Origin: Hypholoma sublateritium FD-334 SS-4
Taxonomy: Eukaryota; Basidiomycota; Agaricomycetes; Agaricales; Strophariaceae
Direction: 5' to 3'
NCBI GenBank assembly: GCA_000827495.1
Contig: KN817530.1
Span: 490,446-554,445 of the forward strand
DNA: 64,000 nt
Below are positions 22,104 through 34,213 of this stretch, piece by piece (the first letter of the stretch is position 1; the number at the start of each line of letters is the position of its first letter). The notes beneath the pieces were generated by a model. The model saw only the letters and a list, made by a program, of their open reading frames with translations, was not told where the DNA came from and ran no database searches. A program made the translations under genes and the position numbers.

Positions 22104-25100
22104 CTAGGTCAGAAGCCTGACTGACCAACCAACCCACCAAAATATAACTCCGAGTTGAAGAAAAACAATTGCTAATTCACAGACCACTGCCAGCCACTGA
22201 ATTACAATTGCGATCCAAAAGAAGGGCAGTGCTGTCCATCGAACGCCGTCATACGAAATCCATTGTAATCGGAAATTCAGGGTGGACGTGACTGCTGCTC
22301 GAGCTTGTAGAAAGTTGACGGCCACTGAGGAGATTAAAAAAATGCACAGGCCAACACAATGGTATAGCGATCTGCGGGGAAATCCTCTGATGGGATAAGG
22401 TTTTGATTCGCCCGTGAATTCGTTTCTGTAGAGGGGGATGATCAAGAAGTCGCGGACATCCTCTCCGATAGCTTTCCCATACGTTCTCCACACTGGAGTG
22501 ACAGTATCGAGGAGAAGAGTTAATGCGTCCATGCCGAAATCCCAAAATTGTTGATATTGGTCCCTATAACTCTCTTCTAGAGCTATAATATTGGACAGCT
22601 TTAAACTAAATGTTAATGAGGCCAATGCTTCCTAGACAAATTTCTTACCTCTGGGTATATAGTAGAGACACGAGATGCCGTTTCGTTGTAAATTTCTTTG
22701 ACTTCTGCATATTGCTTTTCTACAGATGAAAGGATTTTTGCTACTTCCTCATTACCATGATCGATTTCGTCTTTGTGTATTTCGACATCGCCCAGCATGC
22801 GGAGAATATTTTCGATGGGGTCATCCAAGAGGCATCCTGGTTTAGGAGGATCTTCGTCGGCAGAGTGAAGGAAAGCCCTTAAAATTGAACGTTGGCGATG
22901 TATACGTTGATGAATATCTTCAACTGCTCGCCAGCCTTGTAAGCGTCGCGTTGATCCAGTGACGGCTGACGGATCATGAGAAAACGTATCTAGTACATCT
23001 TTGGGGATGCTCCGCTGGTTTACGCCTGGGATGGTCACAGAGGCTTGTTGGAGAGCATCATAATCTCGCAAACCATTCGATATCCTGTTAAGAAATTGCC
23101 TTATTCTGTGGTTGTGGGCAGATATTTCCTGCAGAATACTTGGTACGCCATAAACATATGTTCAAACCGCAGAGCATGAACTACTTACGAAGCTTTAGTT
23201 TCGTATTCTCGCCGTGATGTTTCCTCTATATTTGCGCGCTGTTTCTTACTGCTACGACCTGGAGGAGGTGAGGACATTTGAAGATGATTTCCAGATTTCG
23301 ACGGCCCTTTGCGAGTTAGAGAGATAACGGATTGGTTACTGTTAGAAGTGTCACGCAGTTTCTGCGAAGAGTTAGAACTTCCTCGCGAAGCGATGAAAGA
23401 CAGTGGCTGAGCAGCAGTGTCGAGAAGAAACTCTGACGAGGGTGGGTGAATGGAAAAATTGGGAACTACCAGAGAAGGAGATCCTGCAGCATCTTCATTG
23501 ACTTTAGAGAAGAGCGAAGAAGAAGAAGAAGATGCTGAGGATGAAATTCCAGGCGAGTGAGGCTGCTGATGCGGAACATAGCTATCCCCCTGTTTTGACT
23601 TCGGCAAAATGGGAACCCCGCCTTGTGGCGAGTTACTGTGAATGCTGCTCGAAGCTGACTCGCCGCTCTTCCGAGACATTGCATCCAATGAGTTACGTCT
23701 GAATTCAGCTAGGGGCTCAAAAGACACCCGTCCATCATTGATGATGGGAGGACCCACTTCAAGAGAACTTCCGCCCCGAGAGGAGGAAAGGAAAGATGGG
23801 GTCCGTGACTTCCGAGGAAAAGGAGAGGCAGTATCAAGCATAGGTGCGTTTTCTGGAATCGTTTGCATACGGTCAAGTTCATTAGGTGATATATATTGCT
23901 CCATGATCAATGCTGAAAGATTCCATCGTGAGCGAGTTGCATTGGGCATTCTCTTCTCCAAATGCTTAATCCAGGTAAACGGTTCTGCCTTCTCCAATGA
24001 ATTTTTGACAGCCTGAGATTGGCCTCCATGCCATCGAGAGATGCTGGCAAGGTTTAATGCCTTGTGTCTAGACTCAATAGAGTCATAGATCAATGCATAT
24101 CGTCTGCTTAATTGGCGGCTGACAATATCAGCTTTTCGAATGGTTTGGGGTGAAGCGTCCCGACCAAGTTCTGCAAGTTTCGCTGAAAATCAATACCGTC
24201 AGTAATGCAGTGGACAATTGACAGAAGAAGACCAACATCGGTGTGATTGCTCTTGTTCATCCATCAAGGCTCCAAGCGGTGGCAATTTATGTTTGTCCCT
24301 TTTTTTCCCAATTGATATGGACCATCGTTTATCCCCATCATCAGGGTGTGCACTGCTCCAATCAAAGGTTCTGCCGTTGTCATTGGAACATGGAATGGGA
24401 TGCGACCGACTGGGAAGGTCAAAGGCGCCCGTAGCTGGACTAAAATCAACATCAGAAGATGTACTGGTGCTTGTTTTCCGATTTGAGCCATGACGAGAGA
24501 TTGAAGGTGAAAATGATGCTCTCGTTGGAGATGTCAGCGACCCAGTAGCTTTTATAGGAGTATTTGAGCGATCTGAAACTGTATACAGGTTGGAAAGTGC
24601 TTTCTCAGGTGTTAGCACTGTTTCCCGTTTTATGCGAGCTTCGCGTTGAGCTTTCCATACAACAGCCCGCTGGACGTCCTGCAAAATTCGGGGGTCTGCG
24701 ATAAACAGATTCTCTATGAGATCAATTCGATACGTGCTCTCTGAATTATATGTTCACCTTCATTGGCTAGAAAATAGTTCAGCAAAAGTAAAGCTAGGTC
24801 GAAAATAAGAACGAGCTAACCAAGATCATATTCATCTGAGAATACATTTGACTCCAGTGGGAAATCTTGCTGCTGCGAGTCTAGGCGTACATTATTTACC
24901 TGGCCAAAAGACGGATTTCTTCGAGGCCAGGAAGAAGGGTCCACGGAGGAAAAGGTTGGGTCGACAGGCCAAGCTACAAATTGGGAGTCTATAGGTTGAT
25001 TGGTATTGTGCGGATTCAGGGGAGATCCCCTCCGCAATGGAGGAGTGAATCCGGAGAGGCTATCGGGACGTGTTCGGGTTGAGCGGTTGATTCCAATGTT

Positions 25101-25205
25101 GTTATTTGTCGGAAAGTGGATGCGAGCCGGCGAAGGTCGCGTTGTATTTGCTCGAGAACTGAACACATCATCTTCCATTGGTACCGATGGTTTGGTATTC
25201 TCCAT
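22104..25205 (-). CDS. Large Ser-rich protein with C-terminal membrane segments, 931 aa
   Basis: Not assigned to a named family. Six exons (25205-24821, a 9-nt exon 24766-24758, 24713-24237, 24182-23189, 23084-22649, 22598-22104) close to 931 aa. The first ~600 residues are Ser/Pro-rich and probably disordered, except conserved-looking helical blocks (ILQDVQRAVVWKAQREARI; KLAELGRDASPQTIRKADI; EPFTWIKHLEKRMPNATRS). The C-terminal ~300 residues are helical with a coiled-coil-like part (EEVAKILSSVEKQYAEVKEI), then hydrophobic segments VGLCIFLISSVAVNFLQA and two closely spaced ones ending IFWWVGWSV, so probably 3 membrane spans with the long N-terminus in the cytosol (inference). Convergent with the Cys4-knuckle gene, 175 bp apart. 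Confidence 0.78.
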
Positions 25206-25956
25206 TCCGATGTGCTTTGCTGCTGTTCGGGATGTAATGCGTCAACCTACTCAAGATCCTGAGCACCCTGCTGGAAACCTTAGACGGTAATACCACCGTG
25301 GGCTTGTGAGAAAGGCTTTGTATTTGTGTCGACTGGTGCTGGAATGGTCTGGGTGGTAGCGAGGAGATCTCGGAAGACTAATGGCGTTCCTTGATGCCAA
25401 TCCAGTTGTACCAGTTGGAAGTATTGAAATGAGCGGATATGTCGAGTAGAGAGTCGATAAAAAGGTAGGCAGACGCTATGAACATAGAAATGTCGTGGAT
25501 GTCGTTGGAAGTTGAAGGTGAAATCTATGGAGTCAGTTGTTAATCGCCGAAAGCCTGGCGGCAGGCTTTCGGTAAGGACGAAGCACCTAGTACTTAGTCC
25601 CAGTCCCAGTGACGCCGCCAGCTGAGCGTGGTATCACATGTTGTCATTGCATCATCTGGCCAATGAAAAGAGCGAGGCCTGTTAAACTCTACTACTTATT
25701 CAGCACTTCACCGCAATCAAGTCCAGTTGTCACAAAGGTATATGGTATAACTATTTCAAATACATATATGAGGCTTCCATCGTTCTTTGTTAATGGATTA
25801 ATGGAATAGGGTCATTGTATCACAATCAGCCTTCCGTCTGGCTACTAGCAGTGTAATTTATCTTTCGTCACCGACGTATATCCTGAACTCGGTAAAGAAA
25901 AAAGGAGTGCATTCGCGAAATATTTATGACTAGCGAAATGATGAAGTGTGTAGAGT
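25206..25956. other. Intergenic, 0.75 kb
   Basis: Upstream of the large membrane-protein gene and downstream of SURF1, both leftward. Apart from one perfect hairpin (25547-25572) there is no structure or gene visible. Confidence 0.6.
25547..25572. repeat. Perfect 11-bp inverted repeat (hairpin)
   Basis: Left arm CCGAAAGCCTG (25547-25557), four-base loop GCGG, right arm CAGGCTTTCGG (25562-25572), all 11 pairs matching. It is non-coding and isolated. Terminator-like or dyad binding site are possible readings; nothing nearby distinguishes them. Confidence 0.7.
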
Positions 25957-26989
25957 TCAGTTAAAACGCGGCATCCGACGTCCAGGGGACATCCTTTTGT
26001 TCAAGAACACTCGAAAGAACATGAGAGCCGTGAATGCGGATAATGAATACCTAGGTAAATGTTAGATTCTTGAACATAACAGTGTTCCTGATCACATACC
26101 ATGTAATCACATAGGAAAGATGGGCATTTCTGAGATCGATCGTGGGTGCGCGACCTACAGGTATGCCTTTAGAGAGCTTGGTATTGGCGTCTCCGGCGTG
26201 GCCCTCTTAGAATACGTTGAGAAAGTTGGAACATTGTAGGCCAAATGAATTGGTATCTCACCAAGGATCTGCTCTATGAAAACGGGCTGGACATTGGCGG
26301 CCTTGCCACCTGCGGTCTCGGCCATTTTCTCTACATCCGTCCAATACCATTCTCCTTTTTCGGGATTATTGTCAGGCGTGAAGGTGTTGCGCGCCTGTGA
26401 GGTCCGTAACATCCCTAGAACTTCAACTTCCCCATTTTCTTCCTCCGAGTTGATAGAGGAAACGAAATCATTGGAGACGAATCCTCGATCGATTAGAACA
26501 GTCGTCCCATTGTCGCGAATCAACGGCGTGACTACATGCACACCATGAACACCCTCGCGGACGCGGGGGGACAACAGCATGGTATGGGCATGGTCGTATC
26601 TGCCTTTAATAAGGACTTTTCGGAAGACAAATTCAGGTATTACTGAAAGACTAGTTGGTCCTCAGTGAAAAGAATTCGATGGGAGGAAATCGGCTGAACT
26701 TGACGTTAGATGGCAAATAAAGGGGTTGCAGTTGGAGCTTTTCTTCTAATTCGTCAATCAAGTTGATTTTCCACTTCAGTCGCTTCAATTGCCATGTTCC
26801 CAGAGCGAACGTGAATATTGGCATAATTCCTAGAAGAACCATGGTGGGCTTTATCCATGATTCGCGTCGTGCTTTATAGATAGTGGGAACGTTGATTTTT
26901 GGTTGCCGGAACCATGCTGGTCTCGGAGGTGCAGTGTGCAAACATCGGCGAGTTAAGGAGAAGGTGAAAGGAAAGGCGCGTCGAAACAT
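25957..26989 (-). CDS. SHY1: SURF1/Shy1, cytochrome c oxidase assembly factor
   Basis: Inner mitochondrial membrane protein that helps build cytochrome c oxidase (heme a insertion into Cox1). Four exons (26989-26700, 26650-26262, 26205-26100, 26050-25957) give 292 aa. Start MFRRAFPFTFSLTRRCLHT is Arg/Phe-rich without acids, a clear presequence. TM1 is MVLLGIMPIFTFALGTWQL with the family GTWQLKRLKWK motif directly after. The intermembrane domain has NLSVIPEFVFRKVLIKG, LSPRVREGVHGVHVVTPL, VLIDRGFV and NPEKGEWYWTDV. TM2 is spliced from two exons: GRAPTIDLRNAHLSYVIT then WYSLSAFTALMFFRVFL. All conserved SURF1 blocks are present. It diverges from SLA2 with 237 bp between start codons. Confidence 0.95.
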
Positions 26990-27226
26990 GGAGTTGGAGG
27001 AAATGACGGACGCCGTTCACGGGTGTCGCAGTCGGAAGGAACTTGCCGTCCAAAACAAATACAGTCAAAGCCGGCGAGTAGCAGTGTGCCGTGTACATCA
27101 TTTACAGGAGTCCGTAGCCGGCGACAGTTCGACTGCGACCAACTGCGGCGCTCGATTGTTACTTCCCTTATCCGTAGCTTGTCTTCCGTAAACGCAGCGC
27201 ATCGCTGAAGAGTAAACAGATACGCA

Positions 27227-30200
27227 ATGTGAGTACCACAATTGACAATTGTTTCGCAATTAATACGGTGTAGGTTTGGTGGACCTCAAGGACGTGGAAG
27301 AAATGCTGTCGACGTCGATGAAGAAATCCACTATCCAACGCGACCCGTAGATAAAGAGAAAGCCGAACACGAATTGGTAATAAATATCAAGAAAGCTACC
27401 AGCACGGACGAGACGGCGCCAAAGCAGAAACACGTTAGGAGTGTGTTATAACCTTTCCCTAGAATTGCGATTCGGCTGATAGCAGCCACAGAATGCATTG
27501 TTTACACCTGGGATTATCACTCCTCTATTTCATTCTGGAGTGGCCTCAGAGTTCAGCCCATTCTTGCTGACGAAGTTCAGACTTTCAAAGCTCTTATTAC
27601 CGTCCACAAAGTCCTGCAGGAAGGCCACCCCGTTGTACGTTTGATGTTCGATTCAGAGTGATGCTGAATACTCAAGCTATGGTTTAGACTCTGAAAGAAG
27701 CTCAAGGACAGACTGCGTGGCTAGAAACTTGCGCAAGAACGGTTGGCTCAGACGGAGTACGAGGTATGTATTTCGGATTGCCGATCAAACAAACTGCTCA
27801 TTGGAGGAATCTACGCAGGTTACGCCCCTCTTATCAAAACCTACGTTTCCTTCATTCTTGCGAAGCTCAGGTTCCATCGCTTGCGCCCTGAATTCAATGG
27901 TTTATTCGAATACGAAGAATATGTCACTTTGAAGGGAATTGATGATCCGAATGAGGGGTAATATACCAACGTTATGCTGTATAATTTGCTCTACTCATCA
28001 GTGTTCTCTTAGATACGAAACTATATCTGACCTCATGGGTCTTCAAGACCAAATCGAGTCCTTCCAAAAAACAGTTTTCTCCCATTTCCATAGTTCCAAC
28101 AACAATGAATGTCGCATTTCTGCTTTGGTGCCTCTGGTGAAAGAAAGCTGGGGTATATATCGTTTCATCACTAGCATGCTGAGAGCAATGTTTCGAAGTG
28201 AGTGGGTCTTCTCTTATTGAGAGTTACAGAATTCATCGTCATCCATCTCCCAGGGACAAACGATCAAGACGCTCTTGAGCCATTGCGAGAACGTTACATT
28301 GCGCAACATTATAATCTGAGAAAGTTCTACTATGAATGCTCTAATCTCAAATATCTCACTGGACTTATCAACGTGCCCAAACTGGGTCATGTGAGTAAGC
28401 ATTTTGCTGACTGAATTTCTTTCTAATTTCACGCCTAGGAACCTCCAAATCTGTTGGATTCGGGCGATGCTCCTGATTTACCTACTCGACCAAAAGCTGA
28501 AGCTAAAGAAGCCCCTCCGTCGGCTCCTTCGCCAAGTGCAGCGGAAATTGACGAACAAGCTCGCATGTTGAAGCAGTACGAAGACAGGCAAGCGGCATTG
28601 GAAGCACAACGCGCACTGGAAGAGCGCCAACGCTTGGAACAGCAACAACAACAAGCAGCTGAATTTGAAAGACGCCAATACGAGCAGGCAGAAGCTCAAC
28701 GACTAGCCCAGGAACAACTCATGCAGCAGCAGGTCATGTACCAGAATCAGGCCGTCGCACAGCAACAAGGCGAACTTGAACGTGAACTACTTGCCATGCG
28801 AGGGCAATACGAGCGGGATCAAATATTCCTTGAACAGTATGACCGTGTATGTTATTTCGAACTGTATGATTTTGTAAACACGTGGCTAATATCTTGTTCA
28901 GCGCGTCAAAGCGCTCGAAGCTGAATTAGGCGGAGTCAACAGCAACGTCAACATGCAGCTTGCTGCCAAAGACGAGCTGATCAAACAATTGCAAGATCAG
29001 GTCGTTCTGTGGCGCAACAAGTACGAAGCCCTCGCAAAACTGTACAGCCAACTTCGCACAGAGCATCTGGATATGCTTGCCAAGTTCAAGCAAATGCAAC
29101 TGAAGGCAAATTCAGCTCAAGAGGCGGTTGACCGTATGGAGCGCATGGAGCGAGACTTGAAAGCGAAGAATCTAGAACTGGCAGACATGTTGCGGGAACG
29201 CGATCGTGCTCGCTTCGACATTGATAGGCAGAAGTCTTCCCACAAAGAGGAACTCGACAGAATACGCCGAGAACTCAATTTCGCGAACGAGCGCGCCGAA
29301 GATGCTTCGCGAAACAAAAGCTCTGAAGTGTCCTCCGTTATGTCGAAATACAACAGGCAGTTGTCAGAGCTTGAAGACTCTCTTCGCGTAAGCAAACCTC
29401 GCCATTTCAATTACGCAATTGCTGACCGACATCTCGTTAGGCAAAGCAAATGCAGATTGACGATTTGTTGATCAAGCTCAATAATGCCTCCGGAGACCTC
29501 GAAAGATTGCGGGATGAGAAGGATCAAGAAATCATGATTCTGCAGGCCGGTATGGATAGCACAATTGAGCAACTATCGGAAGCGCAGCAGGTACGTTTTC
29601 ACTTTTCCTTGTAAGTTCAACTTGTATTGACGATATTCTTAGAACCAAGGTCTGGTAGACGAGACAACCAACGCTCAAATCGACACCTTGATCCTGGATA
29701 ACCGCAAGAAGCTCAACCAAATCATCGGTAATTAACTGAAGCTAAATTTCATTTCCGTTACTGATACCGTTGCAGATTCCATTTTACAGGCATGTGTGCA
29801 GAAAGTCGATGACGCAATCTATGAACTTGAATCGCCGACACAAGCTGGAAACTTGAATTCGACGCCAGAATATACCCTTTCAATGATTGAAAAATCACTG
29901 AACAACGCTAACGAATTTGCGACGATCTATAACCTCTATCTAAGTGGTGATGAGGGTGGTGACCACGTAGAAGTGATCAAATCCGCCAATGAATTCGCGC
30001 AATCCCTTTCAGATGTTCTCATTAACACCAAGGGCATCACCCGCCTGGCCAGTGATGACGATGCGTCCGACAAAATCATTAACGTCGCTAGATCTGCTGG
30101 AGACGTTGGCTTGCGCTTCTTCGAAAATCTTCAGTCGTACAAGTTAGACTTGCTACAGCCTTCCCAGCGCGTGGAGGTTGCCATGCGAAACAACAGCCAG

Positions 30201-31007
30201 TCTCGCTCCGCTCTCACTAAACTATCTGAGGTTGTGGAAGCTCTCATTCCCAAGGGCAAGGCGAACGGTCTGGCTCGTAGCGGCGACATTGGAGACATTG
30301 TTGAGCAGGAGATGGAAAGCGCCGCCCGAGCCATTGAGGCTGCTACTGAGCGCCTGCAGCAGCTTATGTCGCGGCCCAGGGATTCGTCTCGCTATAGCGC
30401 CATCGATCTGCAAGTGCATGATTCTATTCTCTCCGCTGCCATGGCCATCACCAGTGCAATCTCGCGCTTGATAAAGGCAGCGACGGAATCACAGCAAGAA
30501 ATCGTCGCACAAGGAAAGGGATCAAGTACCACGCAACAATTCTACAAGCGCAACAACAGATGGACGGAGGGTCTGATCTCCGCCGCCAAAGCCGTGGCAT
30601 TCGCCACGAATCTGCTCATCGAAAGCGCGGACGGCGTTCTGTCGGGCACGCACTCTTTCGAGCAGCTTATCGTCGCCTCGAATGAGGTTGCAGCTGCCAC
30701 CGCGCAGCTCGTCGCCGCTTCGCGCGTCAAGGCTAATCTCATGTCGAAAACGCAGGAGCGTCTCGAGCTCGCGGCGAAGGCTGTCACAGCAGCGTGCAAA
30801 GCCCTCGTGAAGCAGGTCAAGGCTGTTTCTTCGAAACAGAGTGAGGAAGAGGACGTTGACTACAGGAACATGGCTACTCTTGACTTTAAGAGGCGGGAAA
30901 TGGAGCAGCAGGTCGAAATTCTCAAGTTGGAGAAGGATTTGGGCGCAGCACGCCATCGCTTGGGTGCTATGAGGCGGGCTGGATATCACACAGAGGAAAC
31001 GGAATAA
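27227..31007 (+). CDS. SLA2: Endocytic actin adaptor Sla2/End4 (Hip1R family)
   Basis: Links clathrin-coated pits to F-actin during endocytosis. Twelve coding exons sum to 1,069 aa, the normal size. The first coding exon appears to be only AT (27227-27228): the start codon is split by an intron and completed by G at 27274, giving MFGGPQGRGRNAV. ANTH domain (~residues 15-283): KCIVYTWDYHSS, FKALITVHKVLQEGHPV, then the PtdIns-binding helices and YYECSNLKYLTGL. A Gln-rich linker (LEQQQQQAAEFERRQYEQA) leads into a long coiled coil (~320-655; RVKALEAELGG, ELIKQLQDQVVLWRNKYEAL). The C-terminal I/LWEQ (THATCH) actin-binding module (~865-1060) includes DSILSAAMAITSAISRLIK, NRWTEGLISAAKAVAFATN and EQLIVASNEVAAATAQLV. 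Only the split start is unusual. Confidence 0.93.
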
Positions 31008-31369
31008 ATCGTATATGGCCAATCCTCTATGTATTTGCATTTTAATGAATTGCTAATTTCACATGGAATGAAAAGAGAGTGAGGATAGTAGTGTACTTAG
31101 TTGCGGGGGGTGGGTAACTATGCGAAAACTGAACGCCCTGTTATATAGAAATAAAAAGAGTGCGCGAGCCAAACAACAGCAGAGTAGAATGTGAGACTAT
31201 TAACACAGGGTAATAATGGGTGGGGAATGTAGTAGACTAAACAAATATGGAATGAAAGTGCACAAAGAAAAGGACCGAAAGGAACGAATAAGTAGAGATA
31301 TACCTGTCCATCATCGATCTCGCAGAACACACAATCAAGAGTCACAAGAGGGAGAGTATCTTAAACATA
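31008..31369. other. Intergenic between convergent genes
   Basis: About 360 bp, AT-rich, between the stops of SLA2 and the Pro/Ser-rich gene. No gene or repeat seen. Confidence 0.6.
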
Positions 31370-34036
31370 TCATAGCTCAGTGCGGACGGTGTCGAAGGAT
31401 TCCCTCGCCAAGTCCAAGAAGCTGTCGCTGCCAGTCATCCGCCCGCCCATGGTGGGTCCAGCTTCCTGGTCTGAATCGTCATCGTCGTCGTCAATATTTA
31501 AAAATGACGGTTTGCGCATAATTGAGCGTCGGTGGAGGTTTTTCTCGACGCTATACTTCGACCGCATAGATCCCGACGCCAGCTTGAGCGTGGAAGGCGC
31601 GCGGGACATCGTCGACATCAGAGATGGCGTCGGCGTGGCCGACGCCGATGTCGTTGGCGAGGGCACGGTCGGCGGCGCGACCGCGTCCTCTGGCACGTCT
31701 GGCTCGGAGACCATCGTGCCCTTGCGCCGCCGTGGCGGCGGCGGCAGACTCATCATATCCGGCGACGCGGTCCGAGAGGCGGCCTGGAAAGCGGCCGCAG
31801 ATATCGGAGGGTATGGGGGCTGTTGACGGAGCGGCTGCTGTTGCGGCTGCTGCGACTGCCGGTGCCGGTGCTGCTGCTGCTGGTCAAGCTCGGACACTAG
31901 AGACGTCGGACGACTGGACGGCACCACCGGGCTCTGAGGCGCGCCACTCATGCGCATAGACGCGGGCCCGGTGCTCATGCGCGGCGCAGGCGGCCGCGGT
32001 GAAAGCCCCGCTGGCAAAATATCGGAATCGCGGCTTATGTCTGAGGCGGCAGTTGACGACGATAGCACGGACATGCCGCGGCTTCGCGACGTCGAGTGCT
32101 CGAGCGACCAATTGTCGATGCTAGCGTCGAGCTTAGCCAACTCGGCGCGCGACATAATGGCTTGGGGCCCGGAGTAGTCGCTTGCGCGCGCCGGACTGCT
32201 GGGTACGTGTTCCGAGCTGCCCTCCTCCCAGAACGACGACGCCGAGGGCGGCTTCCGGTCTCGACTTATCCAAGGCTTGTACGGGGTGAGGTGCGAGTCA
32301 GTGTCAGATCGCAAACTGAACACCGAGAGCGTGTCATCCTCGCGGCTCGTCGGTGGATGGTGTGAGGTTGACGGTCGACTTGAGGTAGAAAAAAGTCTCC
32401 TCCGACTAGAAGTGCTCGTCGCGCTACCACTCCCTCGCCGCTTATCGAAAATAGATGTTCCTGAATCAGAAGTACCTGCTGATGTCGGGAAAGCATTCGA
32501 ATTGGCAGATGACGGCAGTGACCGAATATTTGGAAGCGGAATAGGCGGAATAGGCAAGCGCGGGTGGTGAAAAGTACGCTGCTTGCGCTTCTCCGCGGAT
32601 ACCTCTGGCGGTGTCATCGGCGGTGGTGGAATAGGTGCTAGAGGAGGTGAAGATAGGCCACGGCGCGTAAGCGACTGATTCGAAAGCGCCTTCTTCAGGG
32701 AACGCGATGACTCCCGCGGCGGTGGGTGTACGAAACTAATGGGGCTTTCGGGTTCTGGACCATGTGAGAGGCCACTGCGCTGGGAAGACCGTTTATCGCG
32801 TTCGACAGCCCCATAAGGCGAACCAGGTAAAGACTCCGAGGATGCGTACGATATGGATGATGCTGATGTTCTGCAATTTAGACCCATTCGTTGTGAAATT
32901 GTGGGACCATCGAGCCGAGATTGTTTTGGGGCCGGGATCGTAGGAAGTGCTGACGGGGACGGAGGCGGAGGGAGTCTTTGCGTCGGAGGAGCACTGGGGG
33001 GTTGTATCCGTGACACGGAAGCCTGGCGTATCACCACCCTCGTTGTAGAACTGGATGCTTCTTGGGGTGAGCTGGGTATATTTGAATACGACGGTTTGGG
33101 TGATATTTTCCGCTGAGGCGGCTGTTCTTCGACGAAGAAACCAGATGGTTTTGAAGGTCCACTGTCTGTCATACCTCGCGAGCGCAGCTTGGGTCGCGGC
33201 GGTGCCGCAGGGGGTTGTTGACTGCGCCGATGAGGGTCGAGCAGAGTAGAGGATGAACCAGCCTTGGAGTGTGCTGGAGTAGTTGTCATAGACGGTGTGA
33301 CTGACGCTTGGCGATGCAAAGGCTCTGAACGTTTAAACTGCAAACTCCCAATAGACCGCCTGGATGGGTAAAATTAGATTTGACTGACAGCGCGCAAAAA
33401 AAAAACACTGAAAACTGACTTGCTAACCAGCTGTCGACGGTCGGAGGTTTTGGCAAATTTGAGAGGCTCAGTTACAGGAATCTCGATTGCGTAGCTATTC
33501 GAATGTGATGACGACGATGCATAGGATATGCGCTTGGGAGACGACGGCTCATGCTTCTTGTGGATGAGTTCAGTTACAGAGGGATTAGAGTAGGCAGACA
33601 AGCGATTAGGGTCCGAAGGAAGGTGTGGCACTGGAACAGCAATCAACGGTCGACCAGCGAATGGGTCTGGGTCTGACAGTGTCAACAACGAATGGCGGTC
33701 GCGGTGAATATCTACAGGAGTGCGGGGCTCGATGGAGTCGACTCTAGTGCGTGAGGAAGATATGGACTTTGAGGGAGGCCTAGTTGGTGGATTGGCCGGC
33801 GGAGTGGTTACATATTGAACGAGAGTCGGTGGTGGGTCCTGTATAGCCAATGTGGGCGACTGTTTCTTGGGTTTGAAGCCAATGGCAGACGCGAGCGACG
33901 TCAGTTTCCCGGACTTTGCGCGCGGAGATTTTTCCTGAGCATAAGCCTGACGGAGGTCCTTTCCACTGGGTGTCTTTGAGATGGAGTTCCACCAGGTGCG
34001 GGCTGGCGGGTCGTCTGTGGAGAGGGCGGCAGGCAT
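31370..34036 (-). CDS. Pro/Ser/Arg-rich disordered protein, 868 aa
   Basis: No family recognised. Two exons, 34036-33420 and 33359-31370, joined by a 60-nt intron, give 868 aa. The whole length is low-complexity: proline runs (RLPPPPSPSALP, SPPLAPIPPPPMTPP), SP/TP sites, a Gln-rich patch (QQQQHRHRQSQQPQQQP) and an acidic spot DDDDDDSDQE near the end. Conserved-looking islands are the N-terminal RTWWNSISKTPSGKDLRQAY, which could be a short helical motif, and the C-terminal DSFLDLARESFDTVRTEL. Likely a cytoskeletal, polarity or signalling scaffold with SH3-binding prolines (inference only). The long GC-rich frames on the opposite strand are shadows. Confidence 0.75.
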
Positions 34037-34213
34037 TGGGAGAGGAACATAAAAAGTACAGCGGCTAGGATGCCATGGAGGAAGGGAAAGAGGCGGTCTG
34101 AGAATGTTGGACCCACGCCGGCTGATAGCTCCATCAAGGGACTACCCCTAACCACCGGCACCGTAACCCATCACAACCCATAATTATTATCAAATGCTAC
34201 ACTATAAAGCATA

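Noticed and set aside
27227..31007. SLA2 as a marker of a mating-type locus
   Set aside because: SLA2 flanks MAT in many ascomycetes, but the neighbours here (SURF1, Pro-rich protein, CWC25) include no HMG, alpha-box or homeodomain gene, and basidiomycete mating loci are organised differently.
31532..31959. Overlapping Arg/Ala-rich plus-strand frames
   Set aside because: Antisense shadows of the Pro/Ser-rich gene at 31370-34036, which has a consistent two-exon model.
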